Shown: positions 1 to 8,064, numbered from the stretch's first letter. The stretch is DNA of 10,719 nt from Monoraphidium neglectum (GCF_000611645.1 NW_014011918.1:2508-13226); one strand, 5' to 3'. Notes: a model not told the origin generated them from the sequence alone. Numbers and translations are program-made.

Positions 1-1826
1 CCGCCGAGGCGGACGGCGGCCGCGCCGCCGCGCCTCGCACCCGCGACGCCGGTGCGCCGCGGGGCGCGCGCCTGCACGCCGCCTCGCTGCAGGCGGCGCC
101 CGGGGGCGCCGCGCCCGGCGACAGTGACGGCGGCGCGGGCCTCTTCGATGCCATCGACGGCGCCGCCGCCGAGGAGGTCGCCCCGCCGCGTGCCGCCGCG
201 GACTGCGAAGCTGAGCACGCGGCGGCGACCGAGGAGCTGGCGCGCGTGTTTGACAAGTCCGACTTTGGGCGCATGGCGCCCGTGGGGCAGTTCAACCTGG
301 GGTTCATCATCGGGCGGCTGGGGCGCGACCTCTTCATCGTAGACCAGCACGCGGCGGGTGGGGCCGCCGTTTGCGGAGCGAGCGTCGTGGGGAGGGGCCG
401 GGGTTCACAGGGCCAGGGCTGCGGCGGGCGGGAGCTGTCGCCGGAGGCTCGACTAGGGAGAGATGGGCGCCGTCGCGCCGCGAGCAGGAGGCGGTTGCTT
501 GCGGGCCGCGGGGAGTGCCACCACCAGCCCGCATGGTGGAACCCGCCGTGCCGCCCCGTGTGTGCCGCTGCTCAAGCTGCGTCTTGCATCCTTGCTCCCG
601 CCTCCCCCCTGCGCGGCCAGATGAGAAGAGCACCTTTGAGCGGCTGCAGGCGTCCCTGGTGCTGAACAAGCAGCCGCTGCTGCAGCCCAAGCGCCTGCCG
701 AACCTTAACCCCCTGGACTTCCAGGTGCGCGCCGACTGCCACACGCAAGGCAGCCGGGGCTGAGGCTGCGTCACGACCGCGCCGAGCGCCGGATCCCCGG
801 CCCTCTGGCCAGCGCTGCTTCCATTCCATCACTGCTGCCAACGCTCGATCGCTGGCGGCGCAACTCACGAATGCCCCACTTGCGCCCTGGCCCTGCGTTG
901 ACGTCTCCACACCCGCGCAAACTCCCTGAACCCTTTCGAGCCCCACCCTGCACCCCTCAATTCCTCCTTATCCAAAACCCTATAAAAAGGTCATCCGCGA
1001 CCACCTGGAGGTATTCGAGCGCAGCGGCTTCCAATTCGCCGAGGTCCTGCCCGATGGCCGCAGCCACCGCCCCCTGCGCGCCGCGGCCGGCGGCGCCGGA
1101 GCCGGTCGCACTGAAGGGGACGGCGACCGCGACGGCGGCGCCGGCGGCGGCGGGGGCGGTGACCTGCTGCTGTCTGCGGTGCCTTACAGCAAGGGCGTTC
1201 AGTTTGGTGAGGACGAGGTGGCGGAGATGGTGGAGGCGCTGGCGGCGGGCGAGGGGCGGCGCGAGGCGGTGCGGCCCAACAAGTGAGGCTGCATGGGGGC
1301 GGGCTGGGGGGGCCCGCGGGCCGGGGGCCACGCAGGAGCGGTCGGGAGAAGGGGGCGGCTGGCTGGCTCCTCGGCTGGGGAGTGCTGGTGGTGTCTGCTT
1401 ATGTTGAGGCATGCGTACAATGGTGTCTCCCACCCCCAAACCCTGAACCCAGCAGATTGCCCTGTGGGCCCCTGATTCTCGTCCTGCTTCCCGACCGTAC
1501 GCAATCCCATTAGGGTTCGCTCCATGCTGGCCAGCCGTGCGTGCCGCTCCTCCATCATGATCGGCCGCGCCCTGGACCCGCCCCTCATGCGCCGCATCCT
1601 GGCGCGCCTGGCCGAGCTGGACGCGCCCTGGAACTGCCCCCACGGCCGCCCCACGATGCGCCACCTGGCGGTGCTACCGTCAGCGGCGCCGGGGCTGGGG
1701 CCAGGGCGGGCGGGCGCCGGGGCGCGCGGTGGGGGCGGCAGCAAGGGCGGCGACGGGGCTGGGGCAAGGGGGGCCGACGAGAGCACGCAAGAAGCAGAAG
1801 ATACCGAGGAGGAGGATGGCAGTTGA
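1..1826 (+). CDS. PMS2: DNA mismatch repair protein PMS2-like (MutL family; plant PMS1), C-terminal part, 5'-truncated by the window
   Basis: Model: join(<1..357, 621..724, 990..1282, 1514..1826), codons from base 3, 354 residues to TGA. PMS2 pairs with MLH1 to form MutL-alpha, which nicks the discontinuous strand during mismatch repair in the nucleus (established for the family). Seen here: GQFNLGFII at residues 95-103; the metal-binding motif DQHA-x2-E-x4-E at 114-125, split by intron 1 (last base of exon 1 plus first two of exon 2 give the Asp after DQHAA); [11 protein letters not shown] at 258-268; and CPHGRPT at 292-298 followed by MRHL. Introns are 263, 265 and 231 nt, all GT-AG, with phases 1, 0 and 2 that restore the frame exactly. 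Exon 3 carries a Gly/Ala/Asp-rich insert (about 173-211) between conserved blocks. After the usual end of the family (about residue 305) lies a low-complexity tail of 49 residues. The ATPase domain lies upstream of the window. MLH3 shares the nuclease motifs, but the blocks read closer to PMS2. Confidence 0.93.
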
Positions 1827-2190
1827 TGATGCAGCGTTCGTGTCCACTGAAGCCAGGGCGTGTTTATGGTCAGTCGGCCTTGAGAGCACTTACTGGGAAC
1901 TTGTTACTTTGATCTTCCAACGCATTCATTCGGCCACGTGGCATATGCATACACGCACCAGAGCCACCACGTAACAATCGACTCGGGTTAAGCAGAGGCA
2001 GCTGTCTATTGGCCGGAGCACTGCATGTGCTGCAACCCATGGCTGACCACGCACTGACAGCTGACCCGCCGCTGAGGGCGCAGCAGGCCAGAATACCATA
2101 CCAGCGCCGCGCTCTTTCAGCACGGCGACAGCCGGAAACAGAACGGACAGTATCACCCAGATCAGCCCCCAAACCCTTCAAACCACCGGC
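1827..2190. other. Convergent intergenic region between PMS2 and the acidic-tail gene
   Basis: These 364 bases must hold both 3' untranslated regions, since PMS2 ends at 1826 on the plus strand and the next gene ends at 2191 on the minus strand. No open frame here looks like protein. TGTAA, the usual green algal poly(A) signal, was not seen on either strand. A 10-bp palindrome with a CACGTG core lies at 1933-1942, but between two gene ends it has no obvious promoter to serve. Confidence 0.6.
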
Positions 2191-3544
2191 TCATTCATCA
2201 TCATCCTCCTCATCCTCGTCCTCGTCGTCCGCCTCTGGTGCGGCCTTGATGAGGTCATCCAGGAGGTCCAGCAGCTCCTGCTGCCCCTCAACCTCCAGGG
2301 AAGCGTTTGTCAGGTTCAGCATCCAGCCTGTGCGTGCGTGTGTGTGTGTGTGTGAGAGAGAGGGAGAGAGGGAGTGTGTGTGTGTGTGCACGCGCGTGCG
2401 CGCGCGCACATTCAGGTGATATGTGGGCTGGTGCATTTGTGGAGACGCAGCGTGCGCCTTCACAATCTTTCGTGGTGCCATCCCGCCATGAGAGTCTCTT
2501 CTGGCACTTGCACTGCCCCTGCCCCTTGGGCTTCCAGGGCGCGTCCACCCCACAGACCCACCCGTCAGCTTGGCCTTGAGGGTCTCAAGCTCGTCCTTGT
2601 CATAGCCAGCATGGCTGAAGACTGGGTTCAGGGGCCCGGGAGGGTGCATACACACCCATGCCATGCGAGCCGGCGGAGGCGGGAAGCGGGGCTGTTGCAG
2701 CGGCGCACAAGCTTGCCTGGCGACGGCAATGGCTGGCAGGCCTGCGAAATGCTGTGCTCAATCCAGCGCTGCCCAAATATGGCGTGTTGCCTGCCGCCGC
2801 CCTTCAGCATTCCTTGTCAATGTGTTCAAGCTGCTCCAAAGCAAGGGTGCTGCCTTGGCGCCACAGCGGCGCACCCTCCCCCCTTCCTGTGTTGTCGCGC
2901 GCCTCATTTGCGGCGCCCAGGCGCCGTCCGCCGCGCGCTTGCCCCCACCTGGCTGGCCCAGGACCTCGAGCCACCGCTCCACCAACAGCGAGGGGAACTG
3001 CTGGTTCTCGCAGTATGACTCGCCGCCGGCTGACCTCCAGGCCTCCGCGTCGGCTGCGTTGCGGTTGGCAAGGCGTGCGTGCGCGGGTGGTTTGGGGCCG
3101 CCTGGCCAGGCATCTTGCAAGGATCGGTCTCCACAATCCATTCCGCGCACGGTGTAAAGCGCGCCGCTGCGCGTACACTGGACGACCAGCGTAGGCGCGT
3201 GTAGGTGTTCCTTGCCTGAAATGGGCCCCAACGCCTTGGCGCGTGTGTGTGTTCCTTGCTGCTGCTGGGCCCCTAGCTCACCGGGGTCTTCTACCAGGTC
3301 AAACCCCGCTGGATTTTTTGCTACCACCTTCGTGATGCCCTCAAGCATGCCAACCGCCTGCCGCCCGCTTGCGCTGCTGCTTGCATCATACACCTGCCGC
3401 ATGGCGGGTTGGTCGTATGAGGGCGCTGCAAAAGGCGGATGTGCATGAAGCGGCAGCTCTGCGGTGGGGCCCATGCTGGCACGGCGCCTGCCGCCGCGGC
3501 ATCACCACCTGCAGCACCCGGCGGATCTCGGACACGTCCGTCAT
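2191..3544 (-). CDS. Unrecognised small protein with acidic C-terminal tail, six-exon model
   Basis: Model: complement(join(2191..2327, 2562..2621, 2809..2886, 2949..3029, 3282..3393, 3509..3544)), 504 nt, 167 residues. I do not recognise the family. The ATG at 3544 has an in-frame TGA 27 nt upstream. The N-terminus reads MTDVSEIRRVLQ, joined in phase 0 to VYDASSSASGRQAVGMLEGI; later exons contain SYCENQQFPSLLVERWLEVL, ALEQLEHIDKE, YDKDELETLKAKLTG and WMLNLTNASLEVEGQQELLD. The protein looks mostly helical and soluble, with no signal peptide or membrane segment. The last 15 residues are almost all Asp/Glu, as in many nuclear or chaperone-like proteins (weak inference). All internal junctions after exon 2 are phase 1. 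Weak point: the 2809..2886 exon runs into TGA unless a GC-AG donor (T|GCTGAA) is used. Joining 2949 directly to 2621 is also phase-compatible and fully GT-AG, giving a protein 26 residues shorter. Introns are 115, 252, 62, 187 and 234 nt. Confidence 0.55.
2329..2411. repeat. Compound GT/GA/GC microsatellite
   Basis: On the plus strand this is GTGC repeats, then (GT)n, (GA)n with GGGA units, a second (GT)n, and an alternating GC-rich end. It lies wholly in the last intron of the acidic-tail gene. On the coding (minus) strand it becomes a run of C, T and CA dinucleotides ending in CACGCACAG, so it directly supplies the tract before the 3' splice site of the last exon. Length variation here could affect splicing (inference). 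The alternating purine-pyrimidine parts could adopt Z-DNA. Confidence 0.9.
3195..3274. repeat. Short imperfect tandem repeat inside an intron
   Basis: Two 36-base units at 3195-3230 and 3239-3274. They start with GCGCGTGT, continue through TGTTCCTTGC and end in GGGCCCC. Six to eight central bases differ. In the gene model they lie in the 252-nt second intron of the acidic-tail gene. Confidence 0.6.
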
Positions 3545-4261
3545 GATTGCACCAGCTTCCGGATATCAAAGATACTAACTAAACCTGCTTTTGCGGCAGA
3601 AACCAAGCAATCCAATGCCCGCCCGGATCAAAGGTGCGGCGATCTAGTCAAATACGATGCTTCGTGATTTACTATGATGCCTAAAATGCGTGCTTCTCAC
3701 TCTCGCGTTCAGTCAGACAGGCATGTGCCGCCACTCGCAGGGGTCACATCCGCACCGACACCCGCAATCGCAGTCACCAGCGTTGTCACCAGTACGGTAC
3801 AGTGCGGTTGCGGCGCCAGCTGCCTGGTGCTTGTTCCCCTGCTGCACGCAGCAGCGGCGTGATGACTTCCCCCACTTGTCAACGCTGTTCTACCACAGTC
3901 AACAAATACTTGGCAGAGCCCTCCATATTGCAGTAGCTGTGTAAGGTATTACCAGTGTCGGACCCGCAAATGCAACTGAGGATCATGTCGATTGAAGTGG
4001 ATCCTGTCAGGCACTGCAACAGAGCTCTTCAGGTGGACAACTACATGCTGCGCACGCACCGATACGCAGAGGCCAACCCTGCGGCAACAACCTGTACACG
4101 TGCAACGGCGGGCACCAGGCCAGCGAGCGTCCAACAATTCGCACCCCAGTCCGCCCGGACTTGCACAAGCGCAGCTGCAGTGCAGCAAGTCGAGGAGCAT
4201 TGACACGGCCCCATTCAGTCATTTCCTAACGCAGGAAACACAAGGCGGCATGCAGCGACAA
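3545..4261. other. Intergenic region: upstream of the acidic-tail gene and downstream of the frameshifted LRR gene
   Basis: Both neighbours are on the minus strand, so this stretch should hold the promoter of the acidic-tail gene at its left side and the 3' untranslated region of the LRR gene at its right side. The right half is repeat R1 (described separately). No TATA box or convincing reading frame was seen. At 3545-3680 the sequence is less GC-rich than the flanking genes, which fits a promoter or untranslated leader but proves nothing. Confidence 0.5.
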
Positions 4262-4302
4262 TCAACAACAGCATGAGGGGACCTGTACGTAGCGCCAGTG
4301 AG
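3909..4302 (-). repeat. Repeat R1: 3' end and flank of the frameshifted LRR gene, member of a three-copy family
   Basis: R1 shares ordered blocks with R2 (6672-7053) and R3 (about 7345-7640), all in the same orientation. Shared with R2 on the plus strand: TTGGCAGAGCCCT at the left (first base differs), CTGTCAGGCACTG, AACAGAGCTC, GTGCAACGGCGGGC, and near the right edge a diverged block around GGACCTG and CCAGTGA. Shared with R3: CGGCAACAACC, CCAGCGAGC, CGGACTTGCAC and GCAGCAAGTC. The right edge of R1 runs into the last codons of the minus-strand LRR gene (which ends at 4262), so the family is best read as the gene's tail plus its 3' flank. Confidence 0.7.
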
Positions 4303-6307
4303 ATTCGAACGCGTCAGCATCAAGCAGGCAGGGCACCTGGAGTGGGTGGGTCGCGCGAGCAGCGACAACAAGCCCGCGGTCGCGACCCGCACGCGCTTTC
4401 AAAGCCACCTCGAGCACGTCCGGCTTGAGGTCTTTGTCAAACGTGCAGCCCTCCACAACCACATTCCGCAGCTGCGGCGCACGCGAGAGCTCCATAAGCT
4501 CCGCAAAGCTGACCCCTGTGACGCTGCAAAGTCGCAGGTGCTGCAACGCGCCGCACGCCGACAGCGCGTCGAGCCGGCCTTCCAGCTGCAGTCTACAATC
4601 TGGGGGCCCCCCAACGACACACAGCCGCTCGAGCGTGGTCAGGGACGCCACCTCCTCCCAGACAACCACGCCGTCGTATCCGCCCCACGCGGTGCCGAGC
4701 GTAAGCACGCGCAGCGCGGGGAACACCGGGTGCAGCTGCTCGCCGGGATAGTTATTGCAGTTGTCAAAGCTGGCGTGCAGGGTGTGCAGCCGGGGGAACG
4801 ACGGCGGGGAGGGCGCCGTGCTGAACACCCACAAGGCCAGCTCCTCCAGGTGCGCGGCGTGAGACTGCAGGCTGTCCAGCGAGCCTTGCACGGCCGGGCG
4901 CAGCCGCATATACTCTACCTCATCGCACACGTAGAATGCCAGCCGCCGCAGGTGCGGGGCCGCCGCGAGCAGCCTGGCGCAGTCGAAGCCGTGAAACCTG
5001 GCCTCCGCCTCCTCGTCGTCGATGTCAGCGCCGTTTGCTGGAAGCGCGACGCTCGACTTGCTCGCGCAGCCCATCAACTCAATGAGACGCGTGAGCTGCG
5101 AGAGGCCGTGTCGCGGGGGACGGTGCGGGCGCTGCTGAGCCCTCTGCAGCCGCACGGGCCAGCCAAGCTGTGGGTCGCCATGGCTCAAGCCGAGGTTGTC
5201 ACACGCCATGAAGACGCTGCTGGCAGGGAGACCGCTGCAGGCGGGCGAGGGGCTCCATTGCAGTGCGAGTGCTGACCCCAGGACAGCAGAGGTAATCATT
5301 CGACCTGCGGACACAAGGCGCAGCATAGCAGGCGGCAGCGCACCTTCTTGAGGGTGTCGTAGAACACTGACAGCCCGTCGTCCGGAGCAGGCTTGATGCC
5401 GAGGTCCTGAGGCTCCACCCGCACCAGCTGCAGCGACTCCAGGCCCGTGCAGGTGCCCACACAGTCCAGCCATGAGGCGCCGCCGATCCCGGGCCAGGCG
5501 TAGCCGCAGCCTTTCAGGTGCAGCTTGCGCAGCCCGGGCGGCAGCCAGCGGCCGCTGGCCGCATCCGCGCGGCCGGCGAAGCGGAGGCTTGTGAGTGCTG
5601 CCAGGCAGCCCAGCGGGGAGAGCAGCAGTCCTTTTGACTCATGGGCTGACGAGAGGTCTAGCGAAGTCAGCTGGGTCAGGCAGCCGGCAATGGAGAAGGC
5701 GGCCAGGAAGGAGGTCAGGGCCAGTGCAATTCCATGTGGGAGCCTGTCAGCCGACACCCGCTGAAACCCAGCACAGTGCCTGCGGTGCGTGCGCGTGCGC
5801 GGCGGAGAGTTGGGTGTTGGTACGTGCAGGCTGCGAGTGAGCTGGGTTGACATGGCGGTGGGCCTGGGGGTCCAGCAGCGACCGTTGCCACCGCCTTTGT
5901 GTTTGATGCAGTGATGAGTGTGAGCTGTCCCGGCAGCACAAACAGCCCCGCACCTGCCCAGAGCGCCCACGAGCTGCGCCAGCGCGCCGGCGCAGTCCAT
6001 TTGCGGGTAGGCCAGCACCACGCATTCCAGGCTTGGCCACTGCTCGCATCGCTCGGCAACATGCTGCATGGCTGCGGTGGCGTCGCACGACCCTTTCAAG
6101 ACAAGCTTGGTCGTTGTCGAGTTCACCAAGCTCCGCAGGCCTACACTCGACGCCCGCAGCATGCGCCTGGTATGACCATCTTTGGATGTGGGCCACTACC
6201 AGATGCAGGATGTCCAAACCCAGCACTGGCGGGGGAGCACCGCCAGGAGTGGCGCGCTGCTGCTGCTCTGCCGCGCCGACTTGAGGGGCAAAGCTGTTGC
6301 TGGCCAT
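4262..6307 (-). pseudogene. F-box-like / leucine-rich-repeat protein gene with a one-base frameshift in exon 1
   Basis: Model by comparison with the intact paralogue at 8145-10140: complement(join(4262..5095, 5344..5779, 5954..6307)). Exon 1 is 354 nt here against 353 there. The extra base is at 6184: the minus strand reads CACATCCAAAGATGG where the paralogue reads CACATCAAGGATGG. Up to that point 36 of 41 residues match; after it the matching frame is shifted by one and resumes as KDGHTRRMLRASS. Without correction, translation stops at 5747 after about 128 residues. Exon 2 has the same length as in the paralogue (436 nt), intron 1 too (174 nt), and intron 2 is 248 nt. Exons 2 and 3 are open throughout and keep the LRR-like repeats, so the damage is recent, or a product is still made from the in-frame ATG at 6162, which would lack the F-box-like start. 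A sequencing error is possible. The C-terminus is about 10 residues longer than the paralogue's and ends in several Cys. Confidence 0.8.
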
Positions 6308-6376
6308 GGGCGCAGTATCTTTTGTTTGCACCACAAGAACACCAGACGAGACCAGGGACTCTACTGCTCCTCGAGT

Positions 6377-6393
6377 GGACTCAAGTTTGAATC
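6377..6393 (-). promoter_or_regulatory. Upstream block conserved with the paralogue (possible promoter or leader element)
   Basis: On the minus strand this reads GATTCAAACTTGAGTCC. The paralogue has GATTCAAACCTGAGTCC at 8065-8081. The distance to the conserved ATG is similar (70 and 64 bases). Conservation may reflect function or only common descent of the duplicated segment. No known factor site is claimed. Confidence 0.35.
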
Positions 6394-6671
6394 ATCGCCA
6401 GACGGAAATCCTCAGGAATGGCGCACTTTGCTATGATGCACCGAAACCAGCCTCACAATCTTCGTAGCGTAGCCACCTCCGTTTGTCGACTTGACAGAAA
6501 TTGCTGCAGGCCTACAGTACCGTACCGTACATCCCCCGCCGAAACAGGTGCAGCGAGTGTGTGTCTGATCTGGGTGACGCCGACGCTTTCAAGAAACTGT
6601 GTTTGTGACTGGGCAGCGCCGTTCCGGCTTTCCGCCACTTGCCCGTGCTGTGCTGCCGCTGCATTTGAACA

Positions 6672-7053
6672 TTTGGCAGAGCCCTGCGTATTGCAGGAGC
6701 TGTGTGAGGATAGTACCAGCGTGCGTGATGCTGGACAATCTTGTTGATTGGACTGTATACTGTCAGGCACTGGAACAGAGCTCATCAGCTGCACGATTGA
6801 ATCCGGCGCCGGCACCACTACGCAGGACGCAATCCCGCAGCAGCAACAAGTACATGTGCAACGGCGGGCGCAATGTCTGAGAGGCATGCTACGACGCACA
6901 CTTGAGACCGTTTGAATAGGTGCAGCTGCAGTGTGGCGCCAAATTCGCAACCCAGGGATACATCAGCATCCAATCCTTTACCAGCAGGAAGGCCAAGCCA
7001 GCAGGGAGCCACAATTAACGACAGCGAGAGGACCTGGACCTAGTTCCAGTGAC
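6672..7053 (-). repeat. Repeat R2: relic of an LRR-gene 3' end and flank
   Basis: R2 aligns along its length with R1 (3909-4302) in the same orientation. Its right edge (about 7010-7053) matches the last codons and stop region of the frameshifted LRR gene. The reverse strand there reads GTCACTGGAACTAGGTCCAG where the gene has TCACTGGCGCTACGTACAGG. Beyond 7053, where exon 3 would continue, no LRR coding sequence is seen. I read it as the tail of a third, otherwise deleted, minus-strand copy; a small mobile element is the alternative. Confidence 0.65.
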
Positions 7054-7220
7054 AAAGATAAAGCAGAAAACACCGTCCGTAAATCTCCTCCAGTCGACTA
7101 GTGCTGATTACCGCACACATGGCCGGGCGCAAAGAATGTAAAAAGGTATCCTACTGTCTGTGCGCTTGGCGGGGCGCATCGAAGGCGAGATGTATGCGCA
7201 GCCGATGGTGCTGACGCTGC

Positions 7221-7240
7221 CGCCTGCAGCGCTGCAGGCG
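7221..7240. repeat. Perfect 20-bp palindrome
   Basis: CGCCTGCAGC is followed immediately by its reverse complement GCTGCAGGCG, with no loop. The bases just outside do not pair. It lies near the midpoint of the inverted duplication: the midpoint of the two ATGs is 7226, and that of the outer conserved blocks is about 7237. Confidence 0.95.
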
Positions 7241-7344
7241 CGACGGACTGGACGAGCGGCTGGCCCAACAACAGTCGCTGCATCGCTTTGTCAGCGCATA
7301 CAGAGCAGGTGCTGCTGTTTGCATGTGATGTCGAGCCGCTTCGT

Positions 7345-7640
7345 TCTTGGCGATGACGCTGATAATAATCCTTTGAAATGAATTCAAACCTGTCAGTTGC
7401 TGCGGCGGAGCTCCACAGCTGCACACCCAAATCCTCCACATGCACTAATGCGCAGGAGCCGATATCAAGAGCCGACACATATGCGCGGCAACAACCGGTG
7501 CACGTGCCACAGCGGGTGCAATGCCAGCGAGCTATGCAAGGATGCACACTGCACAGAGCTCGGACTTGCACGAGTGAACTTGCAGAGCAGCAAGTCCGCG
7601 ACACAGGAACATATCAGCATCAGCCAATGCTGATATGTGT
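7345..7640 (-). repeat. Repeat R3: third, more decayed member of the R family
   Basis: R3 matches R1 best on its right side (CGGCAACAACC, CCAGCGAGC, CGGACTTGCAC, GCAGCAAGTC) and R2 at its left (around CCTGTCAG) and right (ATCAGCATC, CCAAT). The order of blocks is the same in all three members. Its end overlaps the hairpin at 7601-7646. No reading frame is kept across the three members. Confidence 0.55.
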
Positions 7641-7646
7641 CTGTGT
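7601..7646. repeat. Hairpin-forming inverted repeat
   Basis: ACATATCAGCAT (7609-7620) pairs perfectly with ATGCTGATATGT (7627-7638) over a 6-base loop. After a 2-base mismatch the stem continues with ACACAG (7601-7606) against CTGTGT (7641-7646). That makes 18 of 20 pairs. The left arm is part of the R3 repeat; R2 has a similar ATACATCAGCATC, but I see no full hairpin there. Confidence 0.85.
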
Positions 7647-7753
7647 GTGATGGAGGCAGCAGGTTCCCGCAGCAATTGGGTGAGCACCGCATCTCACCAT
7701 CATGCAGCGCCAGGGGAGGGGAATGGGACGGATTCGGGTTTAACGTCACGTGC

Positions 7754-7765
7754 GGGGGGGGGGGG
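7754..7765 (+). repeat. Run of 12 G
   Basis: An uninterrupted G tract 9 bases before the 34-bp inverted repeat at 7774-7807. A second G run (10 bases) lies at 10692-10701. Such runs are length-variable and prone to sequencing error. Confidence 0.9.
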
Positions 7766-7773
7766 CTATTTGG

Positions 7774-7807
7774 AGTCTGCTGACGTGGGTTCCCATGTCA
7801 GCAGACT
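7774..7807. repeat. 34-bp near-perfect inverted repeat
   Basis: AGTCTGCTGACGTGGG (7774-7789) faces CCCATGTCAGCAGACT (7792-7807) over a 2-base TT loop. All 16 pairs are Watson-Crick except one G-T. It includes TGACGTGG, an ACGT core of the kind bound by plant-type bZIP factors, and lies about 340 bases before the intact LRR gene. It could be a dyad binding site, a cruciform or a transposon scar; the sequence does not decide. Confidence 0.9.
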
Positions 7808-8064
7808 TGTCCTGCACAACACCTGATGAGACGCAAGCGCAAGGCATGGCAGCCACAGACACAGAGTTTCGTGTGGCAGTGGCGTTGTGTCACTGCACGG
7901 GAGCCCAGATCAATTACTCACTAGCTGCAAATGGCTGTGTGTGTTGGGTTGGGTCTGCAGCTGGTCTGAAGCATGCCTACCAGTTTAAACAACCAACGTG
8001 GCTACGCGTAGAAGCGAGGCTCTTTTGGTGTACCGTAGCAAATTGCGCCCACCCAGATCGCGCC

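Larger units (their letters stand above)
4210..6476 (-). repeat. Left arm of a large diverged inverted duplication
   Basis: The arm contains the frameshifted LRR gene and about 170 bp of its upstream sequence, and is the inverted counterpart of about 7998-10195. Upstream landmarks shared in inverted form are GCGTAGCCAC at 6467-6476 (against 7998-8007) and a 17-base block at 6377-6393 that matches 8065-8081 at 16 positions. Downstream similarity continues about 50 bases past the gene end around a shared CCCTCATGCTGTTGT, then fades. Arm limits are estimates made by eye. Confidence 0.75.

Noticed and set aside
981..990. TATAAAAAGG, a TATA-box look-alike
   Set aside because: It lies at the 3' splice junction of PMS2 intron 2, inside a gene with continuous homology on both sides.
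871..1407. Open frame of 178 codons on the plus strand
   Set aside because: It crosses PMS2 intron 2, exon 3 in the wrong frame and intron 3. Exon 3 in the frame starting at 990 matches PMS2.
1933..1942. GCCACGTGGC, a G-box palindrome
   Set aside because: It lies between two converging gene ends; with no gene start nearby a promoter role is not supported.
2758..3474. Single minus-strand open frame of 238 codons over the acidic-tail gene
   Set aside because: It reads through introns that have good splice sites, and includes low-complexity Arg/Gly/Pro stretches. The spliced model gives more protein-like sequence and uses a better start.
4301..4311. GATTCGAAC-like string resembling a tRNA T-arm (B box)
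   Set aside because: It is within the last codons of the LRR gene, with no acceptor stem or anticodon arm around it.
4298..5275. Long plus-strand open frame (325 codons), and its counterpart on the minus strand at 9316-10143 (275 codons)
   Set aside because: Both are antisense to exon 3 of the LRR paralogues. They resemble each other only because the sense exons do; GC-rich codon use keeps the antisense frame open.
6453..6950. Cys-rich minus-strand open frames in R1, R2 and R3 (strings like RRCTCTGCCR)
   Set aside because: The similarity follows from nucleotide repeat homology; frames and lengths are not kept among the three members.
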